Shown here: positions 54,609 to 64,000 of the stretch, in pieces | Position numbering within the stretch: position 1 is the stretch's first letter | How the letters are laid out: each line of letters opens with the position of its first letter | Assembly: GCA_010909165.1 (NCBI GenBank) | Contig: MU008177.1 | Location: forward strand, 186,001-250,000 | Source: Anthoceros angustus | Taxonomy: Eukaryota; Streptophyta; Anthocerotopsida; Anthocerotales; Anthocerotaceae | Direction of reading: 5' to 3' | Length of the DNA stretch: 64,000 nt | The notes under the pieces: model-generated | Seen by the model: only the letters and a program-made list of their open reading frames with translations | Databases searched by the model: none | Told to the model about the DNA's origin: nothing | Program-made: the position numbers and the translations under genes

Positions 54609-56159
54609 CCTCCTTCCACTACCAAGGTGGTGCTGCCATGTACACACTAAGCGGTCTCGATGATGCTGCCGTTTACCACCACCGCGGTGCTGCTGCTTCC
54701 AGGCATCGATGAACTAGGTCTCTGGTAGTGCCACCAGATCTCCCCTTCACCCCCACGCCCAACCTCGCAGTTTGCCCCAAAACGAAAGCACTCAAACCAC
54801 CTCATGGCACAAAAAAATACCGGGACGTGGCATTTTCCACGCCACGGTGCAAATTCCAGTGCATCACGGGTTCACATCGACGCGCGGCCCTGATGCCCTG
54901 GATGTTGAAGGTGAATGAAGCCAAATCCGTCGTCTTCGTAGGGGTGGTTCCACAGGGTTATGGCGAGATAATTATTTTTCAAAAACTAATAGATTCCACA
55001 TCTCTGTTTATATTGTTATTTTATTTTTATTTAAAATGTATATCTATATATAAAATATATACTTATATGCAACTAGGTATAGACCTCCCCCAAACAAGCC
55101 CTAGTTTCCCAGCTGCTACTCATGGCATGAGCTTAAAGTTCATAGCCCAGCTGCCCAATTTACACTCGAACTTTAGTTGAGTGTAAACACCATTTGAGCT
55201 GAGTTGCTCACTTAGTTCTAAGTCACCGCATAAATAGAATACCCAAATATCTACTGTATTTTTTTTCCTTTTTTCGTATGCTTGATGTCTTCATGTGCTT
55301 CCCATAATGGAGCATTGGAGTAGAGGTAGTTCTTGAACAGCTATACCAAAGAACTGGTGTCCTAAACTAATCAAGCCGAAATTATAGAAAGTCATAAAAT
55401 AACAGCCGAACAATTTTGTGAAAAAACACTAAAGGAGTGATCCCTAATCCTTTAGAGATATGCGAACAAAACAAGAATTGAAACTTTTTACTCTTATTTT
55501 TTTTAAGATAAGCCTATAAAATTTAGAGATGTACAAACTTAACAAAAACTATATTAACTTGCCAAAATTTAGAGAAGGTTACTCTCTAAGATTGTTAGGT
55601 GCTAGTATAGTACTTAGTTATTGCAGGTCAAGTTCATTAGTTAAGTGAAATAACAAATGTACAAAGGAATAGTTTAAATCTTCAATGATGATCTCCAGGT
55701 AGTAACTACTCCATTCTTCTTATCTAGGTACTTCTTCCCCAAGACATAGATTTTCATTTAGATGGATTATATAATGTTTATTTATATTACTTATATCTAT
55801 ATAGTATATTATATAATAATTATTTATATTAATAATTCATATGTATAATCAATTAGAATGTAAATTTGATACTATCTTTGATATAAGATCAATAATGTAA
55901 TTTTATAGTATGTTGGTTAAAGTTGGTCGTTTCTTCACCCATATCCTTAAGATTTACTCATATATATTTTTTATTTCATATAAGATATGTACTAAGATAT
56001 TAAGTGATTTGATTTAAACAACTAAAACTACAAAAGATAAAGCAGACAAACTTAGGCAGATACTCAATTGTAACTTTGAAAAGGACGAAGATAATTTGAG
56101 AATATTTTTATATTACCCCCTTATGTATTCAATTTGAGTTGCTTGATATAATGTCATAA
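54609..56159. other. AT-rich intergenic island, no gene seen
   Basis: Composition changes sharply near 54,960 from GC-rich to strongly AT-rich with TATATA runs. Frames are short. No tRNA, organelle gene or terminal repeats are recognised. It ends in the AT-rich orphan frame at 56,160. Confidence 0.6.
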
Positions 56160-57146
56160 TCATGTTAAAAGGCAGCCATCAATTTTTCTTTCTACATTTA
56201 AAACTTGGAGCTTAATTTGCGTTATACATGTTTCTATATGTTTTAGCTTCTTCAAGCAATCATGTAATTTATCTTTCAGCTCCATCCCATTTAGATGGTT
56301 TTGGAGCATGCTATCAGTAATATCCTTCTCATCTCCCTGATTTGCAAAGTGGTGAAGTTGGTTTAATAAATTCTTTCCTCTAACATTACAACATAGGTTT
56401 AAGATAGCAATAGATGAACATATATCGATGCTACAATTTGACACATCTTTAAAAGAAGTTTGTAGCTCTTCTGTAATGGTCCTCATCAACAAGATTATTG
56501 GTAAGTCTAGTACTTTAGATGAAGAGTCTATATTGACCTTACAAACTGCATTCGCATAACGAATTTGTAATGAACAAAGATCCAAATGAGTCACACAAAA
56601 TGCAAGTGTCTTGAAACATTCCTGTACCCCATTATAACAACTATCAAGCAACGTCGCACAAACATTCAAGCAGTACGAAGATGTTGATGAAGATATCTTG
56701 GGATCCCGTGTACTATGATTTTCCAATTCCTTCATTGCCACACCCATGAAGAATCTTTTGTTAAGCTGAGCATGGATTGGACAAGTACAAGTCAACCATT
56801 CATCTGGGTTAGTGTGCTGGTTGTTGTCTCCACGCATACTCAAATAAGGAGAAGTACCAAAGTTTGAAACAACTTCAAAATGGGGATCATCTTCATCCTT
56901 CATCACAACATCATTGTAGTCCTCCTCGTCTTCACAGATGCTTGAATAAGAAGACGCATGATCTTTATGCACACTTAGACAAGAAGAAGCACATTTTGGC
57001 GTAACTTCTATCTTGATATCCTCTAAATCCTTCATCACGGCACTCATGACACTCTTCCTTTCGAAAGCAAATGCTTCCCAACCTTTGTAGTCATATCTAT
57101 TTTCTTGGCATTGGGTTGAATGAAATTGACTACCCTCTCCCGTCAT
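56160..57146 (-). CDS. Orphan 328-residue Cys-rich protein
   Basis: One long ATG-started frame in AT-rich DNA where chance frames should be short, so it is probably or recently coding. An upstream GTG is in frame at 57,161. Residues ~30-110 are acidic and Ser-rich with two loosely repeated 'VMKDLED..' / 'VVMKDEDD' segments and repeated 'S.Y.S.' phrases. Residues ~150-260 are Cys-rich and helical ('CLNVCATLLDSCYNGVQECF', 'CSIDICSSIAILNLCCNVRG'). The C-terminus (~270-325) is a probable coiled coil ('ELKDKLHDCLKKLKHIETCI'). I do not recognise a family. Its base composition is quite unlike that of the flanking genes. It could also be a degenerate mobile-element gene or a last exon of a longer gene. 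Confidence 0.5.
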   Translation of the reverse strand: MTGEGSQFHSTQCQENRYDYKGWEAFAFERKSVMSAVMKDLEDIKIEVTPKCASSCLSVHKDHASSYSSICEDEEDYNDVVMKDEDDPHFEVVSNFGTSPYLSMRGDNNQHTNPDEWLTCTCPIHAQLNKRFFMGVAMKELENHSTRDPKISSSTSSYCLNVCATLLDSCYNGVQECFKTLAFCVTHLDLCSLQIRYANAVCKVNIDSSSKVLDLPIILLMRTITEELQTSFKDVSNCSIDICSSIAILNLCCNVRGKNLLNQLHHFANQGDEKDITDSMLQNHLNGMELKDKLHDCLKKLKHIETCITQIKLQVLNVERKIDGCLLT

Positions 57147-57608
57147 GCTAACTTCAAGCACCAGCTAGAAGGAACTCCTTGGTAGGGGTAGGGCGGATTG
57201 TAGATTTCCTTTTAGGTGGGCAGGCGGTGCGGTATGCAAGCTGGATCCAATGCACACAAGTAAGAACGAACTCCACCCGGATGCGACCTGAGCTGGGGTG
57301 CTATTGTCCACAAAAAACAAACATGGGAGGAGTTGAGCACACAAAGTGGAGCACGGTGCACATGGTAGACCGGAGCCCGGTATGGGCCGACAAGTGGAGA
57401 GAGGGGCCGCCAGGTCAGGACTCACAGGTTGGGGTCGCTGGAGTCAGTAAAATAGTAATAAAAGCATCCACCTGGTGTGAGAGACTTCCAGCGCCTTCCT
57501 GCGCATAAAGCTGCGGGGCTTTGCAGAATTGCGCGCCGTCGCTTGCCGTTCCCATCGCGCCCCCGAGTCCACCAGCTTCGGCCTCGCCTCGCCGCGTCTC
57601 ATCGCCCC

Positions 57609-57640
57609 CGTCTCGTCTCGTCTCGTCTCGTCTCGTCTCG
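57609..57640. repeat. (TCTCG)n microsatellite in 5' flank of NFD4-like B
   Basis: Six tandem copies of the pentamer tctcg starting near 57,610. They lie ~630 bases upstream of the start codon in a C/T-rich stretch that is probably promoter or 5' UTR. Confidence 0.9.
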
Positions 57641-58271
57641 CATTCGCCATCGCTGCCGCTTTCGCTTGTGTGTTCGCGTTTGAGTTTTCCGCCCATAGCC
57701 TGGCTCTCCTCTCCGAATCCGCTCGGGTTTGCTGCTCTCCTGCCCTGGCACTTGGCGCCTTCTACTCGCACTCCGCCTTCTCTCTCTCTCCGGAAGTTGG
57801 ATCCCCGGTTCCTCAGGAGTCGCACCGCGCATTCCTTTCGCGGGTTGAGAGAGAAGAGAGGGGCTCCAGCGCCTTGTTTGGTGCGGAATCCGGATCGGGA
57901 TACATACACAGCTCCTCCACGCCGCTGGGCTATGCTGGCTTGAGCGAAAAATACTGAGAGGCGGCGCTCGTGCCGTTTCCGGGAGCTTGGGAAATGGGCT
58001 GCAAATTGGGTGCTTGATTGGGCTTGCCTGTGCACTGCAGGTAGGGCCTGAGTGCGGTGTCAGAGGGGGCCGGACTCCCGGGCGGCGATGCTGGTGGGCA
58101 ACGGGTGGCCCTGTGATGGTGCTGCGGCTTAGTGGGTTGTTGGGTCCTTGAGTACGCAGTGGGAAGTCGGAAGGATCCGTTGGGCTGCGCGTGGAGTGAG
58201 CCAGCCGCATGGGAGCTGGGAGGTGGGTGTTTGTGGGTTGAGTCGGGGAGACCCGGGTGGGTGGAGGTGCA

Positions 58272-60530
58272 ATGGCCAGCGCGCAGGCCAACAAATGGCT
58301 GGGCCTGGTGGCCGGGATGTGGGTTCAGGCGGCCGGGGGAAGCGCGTACATGTTTCCTCACTACTCGCCGCTGCTCAAGAACGTGCTGCACTACAACCAG
58401 CTGCAGCTGAACAACCTGGGGGCGGCCAAGGATATCGGGGAGAATGTTGGGTTGTTGGCAGGAATTCTGTGCAACAAGCTGCCGGCTTGGTTCATTCTGT
58501 GCATCGGAGCGTTTGAGAGTGTGTTTGGATACGGAGTTCTCTGGCTCGTGGTGACTGAGCGCATCGCCCCGTTGCCGTACTGGCAGGTAAAAAATTGTAG
58601 TGTGGGGAGCTCGTGAGGTTTTTCGGTGGTGGGCAGGAATTGACGATGTTGTAAATTTGTGTTTGGGTGATGCATTGCTGTGGGGCAGATGTGCGCGCTG
58701 ATGCTGATTGGAGCGAATACGGCGACGTGGTTCAACACGGCAGTTCTGGTGACTTGTATGAGGAATTTCCCACAGAGCAGAGGGACGGTGGTGGGTATTT
58801 TGAAGGGATTTGTGGGGCTGAGTGGAGCTGTTTTCACTCAGATTTTCGCATCCTTCTTCAACAAAGATGCTGCGTCGCTGCTGCTGATGCTGGCTGTGGC
58901 GCCTCTGGGGATTTGTCTCGTGTCTATGTGGTTCGTCAGGCCTGTCCCGGCCAGTAACGTGCCGGATGATGCAGACGAGGAGATCAACTACTTTTTTTTC
59001 ATCAACGTGGTGTCCTTGGCGATGGCCTTTTACCTCCTGGCCGCCACCCTTGTGCAGGATCTCCTTCCAGTCAGTCACCTGGCCTCTCACATCATCACTG
59101 CTGTGATGTTGCTGTTTCTGGTTGCTCCCTTGGTGGTGCCTGGGAAGTTTATTGTGGAAGCGATTTGTTCGCCTGCTCAAGTTGAATACGCCATCGAAGA
59201 GGGGCATGGGAGCAATGGTGCTCAGGAACCCCTGCTCAAGGATGTTGAGAAGGTGGCAACAGGAGAAGGTGGAAGGAGTGACCTCTTAGCTGGTGGATCT
59301 GTGAATAGCGAGCCCGCTGATGATGCACGGTTAAAGGGTGACCTTTTCCCCATTTCAGAGATCGAGGAAATTGACACCCTGCTCCTCGTCGGTGAAGGAG
59401 CAGTCCTTCCAGCCAAGAGAAGGAAGGGTCCCAGAAGGGGAGAGGACTTCAAGCTCAGGCAGGCTTTTGTAAAGGCTGATTTCTGGCTCTTGTTTCTCAC
59501 CTATTTCTGTGGAGTAGGAACTGGCATTACCGTGATCAACAACCTGGGTCAGATTGGCGAATCTCTAGGCTATGGAGATGTGTCTATCTTCATATCACTG
59601 GTCTGTATTTGTAACTTCCTGGGACGCCTGGGAGGGGGAGCGTTGTCAGAATATTTTGTGAGGTACGCATGATCCTGTGACTTGCACTGCGGTAGTTAGT
59701 CACAGAGGAGGGCGTGGACAGGACTTCTTTGTGCAATGCAACACCGTGCTTGCATTAACTCTGTGTTCCGGTATGTCTGCAGGTTAGATGCCGTTCCCAG
59801 GACTGTGTGGATGGCTGTTGCACAGATTTTGATGATAGTAGGATATGTCCTGCTTGCCACAGCCCTGCCTGGGACACTGTACATTGGTTCCGCACTTCTC
59901 GGTATCTGTTATGGAGTTCACTTCTCCACCATGGTTCCCGCAGCCTCCGAGTTGTTTGGACTGAAGCACTTCGGGATGATCTACAATTTCCTCACCATGG
60001 CCAATCCCATAGGATCTATTATTTTCTCTGGGTGGATAGCAGGTACTATTTATGATAATGAGGCAGCGAAGGAAGCAGGCTCCAACTCCGGAACGACGTC
60101 TTTGGGCAACCTGTTGCGATCACATTTCCCGTGGCTCGGTGAGGGGGATGTATCGTCTGACGGCTTAACATGCCTGGGTCCCCGTTGCTACAGACTCACA
60201 TTTCTCATCCTGGCTGTGACTTGTGTCATCGGCATCGTCCTGAACTTCGTCCTGACTCAAAGGATAAAGCGGGTTTATGTGGCTCTGTACAAGTCGCCAC
60301 CAAGGAACGAATCCCTCGACTCTCTGCTGCTATCGGAAGATGGAACACCCTCCACAATCCCCAGAGTGGGTTCCAAGGGCTCTCTGAATGCGTACCTGCC
60401 CAGGCGTGGCTCACGGGATGCACTCAACACCTCAACAAACCCAACTTCTCTCCCAAGAAGTGGGTCACAGGGATCATCACACAGGCGGGTTGGTTCATCA
60501 GACAACTTAGCTTCCTTGTCCAGAAAATAG
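58272..60530 (+). CDS. NFD4/nodulin-like major facilitator transporter B
   Basis: Three exons, 58,272-58,586, 58,689-59,662 and 59,783-60,530, join in phase to 678 residues. ATG at 58,272 ('MASAQANKWLGLVAGMWVQA') fits the family. The Nodulin-like domain (~8-250) has 'NNLGAAKDIGENVGLLAGI' and 'GYGVLWLVVTERIAPLPYWQ'. The second half has 'GTGITVINNLGQIGESLGY' and 'PAASELFGLKHFGMIYNFLT'. About 12 membrane helices are expected, with a long cytosolic loop (~285-375) and a Ser/Arg-rich C-tail with three 'PRxGS' repeats (~630-670, 'LPRRGSRDAL', 'LPRSGSQGS'), possible kinase sites. Both introns match positions in the paralogue at 47,848-49,891 (after 'YWQ' and within the Arg of 'YFVR'). Substrate unknown; Arabidopsis NFD4 gave its name through a nuclear-fusion phenotype. 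Confidence 0.93.
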
Positions 60531-61881
60531 ACCTGTGCTCGTAGGAGCGTGTAGCAAGTGTTTCGTGTCACCAGTACACTAACTAAACTATGTCGGTCAT
60601 ACTGAAGGAGCCGGTAGTGATGTTACCTCCAGCACTCATTTCCCGGCCCACAAAAATTGTATGCAGCTCGGCAAAGTGTGCATGACTTCAATTTTGTAAT
60701 ATGACAACTTAGAATTGATACTTCCATGGCACGGCCCCATGTCCACAAGCTAAATGAAAGACATTTTCAGCAAAAGCCGAAATCTGGAAGCTCCAACTGC
60801 CGCAGCCTTCAACGTCCTGATCGTGATCGTGGTCACCCTCCCAACACAAAGGGCCAACTGCCGACACTGACAAGCACCCACAACCGCTTCCACTTTGAAA
60901 CTTCTCCATCACCCCGTGCAGAGGCGGTGGCGCATTCCTCACCTTCCAGGCTTTCCAGCTGCAGCCTTATGGGTGACCAGTGCAGCAACCTCCCGTTCTG
61001 GCAGACAATGATTAGCTTGGATCCTGGGACAGGACAGTACAGACATTCTGTAATATACCCTCCTCGGGGAAAGGCTGGTGGCTGGGAAGAAGTTGTTGTG
61101 GCAGTTTCCTCCTCCTCCAGGCCAGCATCCTCTGCAGTCCGTAATAATGTACGTCCTCTTCAAGGCCCCCTTCAAGAGCGGCCGCCCGTTCCTGTCCTAG
61201 GTTGCGTGAGCAACGTGGTAAGAGGTGGAACGCAAAGAACTCACCGTTTTAATCCGCCCAGGATGTCTTACGTGTGTCTTGCAATGTCTCGTCGTGGATC
61301 CCCGGCAAGTGACATACGACAAGATGGTATCCACGGATTAGGATAAGGAAAGATGGGGCTTTCCGTGTGCCCTGTGCCGACCATGTATGTCCACGGCAAC
61401 TGCAACTCCGGGATTCGACAGACAGTTGGTACGTGTTCATAGCACATCCATTTGTCATCTCCTGACAGGAGCACTACAGATACATATGTACATACTTTAT
61501 GTATTGTACCGTTGGGTCCGTATCTCAACGGACCCCAAAGCACGACATGCGATGGCCTGCTTTCTCCGGCTCCTCCGAGGAACATTAAATAGGTAGGCAA
61601 GTATGCTGCACTGAGGTTCAGGGAACCAGTAGGATGTGAATCACATACAAAACAACAGATATTTGATGATTCTGGATATTTGTCTCACCCAGCATCCATT
61701 GCAAAACGGACAGCTCGTGCGTGCACTGGTGACCAACCAACCCTCAACGACCACACCTTTTTGATTCCACAGGCAAGTGGAACAAGAAACTTCTACAGTC
61801 ATGTTCGCCACCTTAGTCGCCTTATTCCGCTCAGAAAAAAGACCTTTCTCACCTTCAAAGTTGCTTTCATGTGGCAGGATA
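60531..61881. other. Intergenic region, no gene supported
   Basis: Convergent 3' flanks of NFD4-like B and the unknown minus-strand gene. Open frames on both strands (up to 206 codons) lack family signatures and good starts. Confidence 0.5.
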
Positions 61882-63833
61882 CTACCATCTGACAGGGATT
61901 TTCTGCTCGGTTTGTGCGCTATGGCTTTCTGCAGGCTTGTAAGTAGGAGGTAAAGGAACTTTCCTGAGACTGGCATAGTGCTTCTCTGCATCTGTGGTGT
62001 TGCGGAGATCAGGGAAATTGTCTGGATGCGGATTCCACACAAATGGAATATTATCAGGATCTCTTTCTGGTGGCTTGATGCCCTGCTGGACGCCGAGGTG
62101 CTCCTTGACAGCACTAGTCCTGTTGTGATACCTCGGGTCCCCGATGATGGGTGGGGGCTTAAATCCATCAAACCTGTGCTTGCTCCATATGTTTTCTGGT
62201 GGCCAGTAACCTGGAGTTGGCACGTTGTGCACAATGCCAGCATGTTCTGCCTGTTCCCGTGCTGGTATGCGGCGCAGAGTATGGATTTCTTGCTCTTGTC
62301 GTCTGTCGATTCCCTTTGCAATCTCTTTATCCCGTTCTGACTCAGAGATATAAGGAGTGCGATCCAAAACATGAGCCAAGCGGTGCCTGCGGGCCTTGAC
62401 CTCTGCATCAAGGTCTGGTGGGGGAGCCCAGTGTCCACCATAAGAGATCCGCAGCTTGGGTTGAGTGTTGCACTCGACATCTGGTACCATCCTCCTGCCC
62501 CGAGGTCTGGTGTTCTTCTTCTCTTCAGTACGCACGTCCTCAACCATCTAAGGATTCATTTGAAACACGTGGATAGGGTAAGTACAGACAAATTCATAGC
62601 TGAGAGTTCACCTTGACCAAGCACTACAGGCAAGACTATGGGTTCCAAACTTACGAGTTTTCCTCCCTTGGGGAAGCACTCGTTCCAGTACTCAAGCAAC
62701 TTATCAGCAGGCAGATTCTTGTCAATGCGAGGATGGTAAAGAACAGGATGAGACTGATATCTCCTGCAAAAGCATCAGCGAACATGTTAAAATAACAAGG
62801 CAGTTTAAATGCAGGTGCTTGTCCAGACCCCAATCGAAGGAGTTTGCTATCATAGCCTTGTGAAGAAGGTGAAGGCCCTTACTCTTGTACGCAAGCCTTG
62901 TTAAGAGGAATGTGAGTCTCATCCTCATCATCAGCATTAAGATGTCCGTGCACTGTGCTTCTGTAAAATGGAGGATTCCAAAGCGTTGGGTCCAAAATCT
63001 CCTTAGGCTTCACGCGCCGATCAACACGTATGCCCATGAACCGCTTCTCCGTTTCTTCCTGTCAACAAAGACAACGATCCAATTGATGCCAACAACAGGA
63101 GTCTAATTTGGGCTCACAGGCAACGGTTTAAGCCTCAAGTCATGGAATCAAAGGGAAAGAAACAGTTTTTGAACTTCAAAAGACGGACCTTTGTGATATC
63201 ATGCTTGAGAGGATCTCGCAACCCACTTGTAGTATACTTTCCATCCAGCCTTCCTCTTGCAAATGGATCATACTCTTTCAAATTAATGATGTCCCTGAAC
63301 ACTCTCTTGTGGTTGGATTGATTGATATACTCATAGTGATAATGCGCTGGCAAAGCGTTCCATGTTAGATAGACGGCAGAGACAAAAGCCTGTCGACTGT
63401 ATCAACTCTTGTAAAAGTAAGTGAAAGGTCAGCCATACACCAACATGATACATATTGTAGAAAACTCACTGTTTTTATTCATGATATCATCAACACTCAA
63501 AGCATCCATATTCCTGTCCACTTGATCTTGGATATATCTGAATACATATCTGACCCAATCACGATGCATCTGCTCTTTAGCTTCATCATCCTTCCTTTGC
63601 GCATTGTCCAGAGCTGTTAGGCATTCCTTAACAGTTGGTTCTTTACCAGCGATCCCATCTTCAATAACACTAATGTCCTCCATCAACTTGTCATGTTCTT
63701 TTGCATCTTTGATTGCCTTGCGCTTCATGCACAACTGAATACAAGACAACAACATACCATGTGCTTTTTCATAGCTAGATTGATGCAACAGTGTGTGCCC
63801 CAGGCCATTCCCTTGAATCCTTGCAAACAATCT
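61882..63833 (-). CDS. Unrecognised multi-exon protein, 5' end unresolved
   Basis: Minus-strand exons joined in phase are ~63,833-63,470, 63,346-63,189, 63,058-62,883, 62,763-62,655 and 62,547-61,882. They give about 490 residues. The first exon is helical and charged ('HGMLLSCIQLCMKRKAIKDA', 'DNAQRKDDEAKEQMHRDWVR'). The middle has 'KEYDPFARGRLDGKYTTSGL' and 'RVDRRVKPKEILDPTLWNPP'. The last exon is rich in Pro, His and basic residues ('GGHWAPPPDLDAEVKARRHR', 'RYHNRTSAVKEHLGV', 'DNIPFVWNPHPDNFP'). The short Pro/Tyr/Trp modules recall microtubule- or cilium-associated proteins, but I cannot place it in a family. An in-frame TGA at 63,834-63,836 precedes more apparently coding codons ('DDAEIVRHSEFESLNLRQA'). 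Either an acceptor follows the TGA or the gene is broken. It may extend past the window. Confidence 0.6.
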
Positions 63834-64000
63834 TCAAGCTTGCCTAAGGTTCAGTGACTCAAATTCAGAGTGACGAACAATCTCTGCATCATCTTTTGGC
63901 AGATCATATTAATCGGACGGCAGAATCAAATCCAAAAGAATCCCTGTCGACCATTCCTCAGGAGAATCTAAGCTCCACCAACAAGTTGGCTCACCTCCAA

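Noticed and set aside
53946-54650. 234-codon plus-strand frame
   Set aside because: Antisense shadow of the PHAF1-like gene.
54960-57100. Organelle DNA insertion
   Set aside because: AT-richness alone suggested it, but no plastid or mitochondrial gene is recognisable.
57930-59207. 425-codon minus-strand frame
   Set aside because: Antisense to NFD4-like B, crosses its intron and carries low-complexity His/Pro sequence.
61641-62543. 300-codon minus-strand frame
   Set aside because: Overlaps the last exon of the unrecognised gene in another frame; the spliced alternative has consistent phases and splice sites.

Overview
The window looks like nuclear DNA of a streptophyte, most likely a non-seed green plant or charophyte-grade relative. 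The evidence is the set of plant-type genes with short GT-AG introns (PUX10/UBXD8-like, THUMPD1/TAN1-like, two NFD4/nodulin-like transporters, PHAF1-like), the plant-type CACTA (TNP2/DUF4218/DUF4216) transposase, and a Ty3/gypsy retroelement carrying a C5-cytosine methyltransferase, a combination reported before from charophytes and dinoflagellates. I cannot name the species.

Layout. Positions 1-5,665 hold low-copy debris: two copies of a ~0.7-1 kb segmental duplication, a small double F-box reading frame, several short tandem repeats, an AT-rich stretch and a broken membrane-protein gene. Positions 5,666-9,313 and 37,860-39,770 are two pieces of one satellite-like array in the same orientation, built from CAATGG-rich monomers alternating with C-rich blocks whose complement is G-quadruplex-prone. 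Between them lies a nest of mobile elements. A minus-strand LTR retroelement (gag, DNA methyltransferase, reverse transcriptase/RNase H, integrase, PHD finger) occupies 9,315-14,940. Same-orientation LTR sequence lies at 9,315-9,662 and 36,694-37,254. A 21,536-bp CACTA-type DNA transposon with perfect 30-bp terminal inverted repeats (14,941-36,476) and an ATA target-site duplication interrupts this region. A Ty1/copia reverse transcriptase relic follows at 37.3-37.8 kb, and a dead non-LTR element at 39.9-42.8 kb.

Positions 43.5-64 kb form a compact host gene block: PUX10-like (+), THUMPD1-like (+), NFD4-like A (-), a two-domain Golgi-type glycosyltransferase (+), PHAF1-like (-), an AT-rich island with an orphan reading frame (-), NFD4-like B (+), and an unrecognised multi-exon gene (-) at the right edge. 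These genes have intact frames and canonical splice junctions, apart from one exon junction in NFD4-like A and the unresolved 5' end of the last gene. This argues that the base calls are good, so the many small indels that separate repeat copies to the left need their own explanation.

The most notable system is the retroelement that pairs a DNA-methylation writer with a C4HC3 PHD chromatin reader, now split by a giant CACTA element whose own transposase domains have been internally duplicated.
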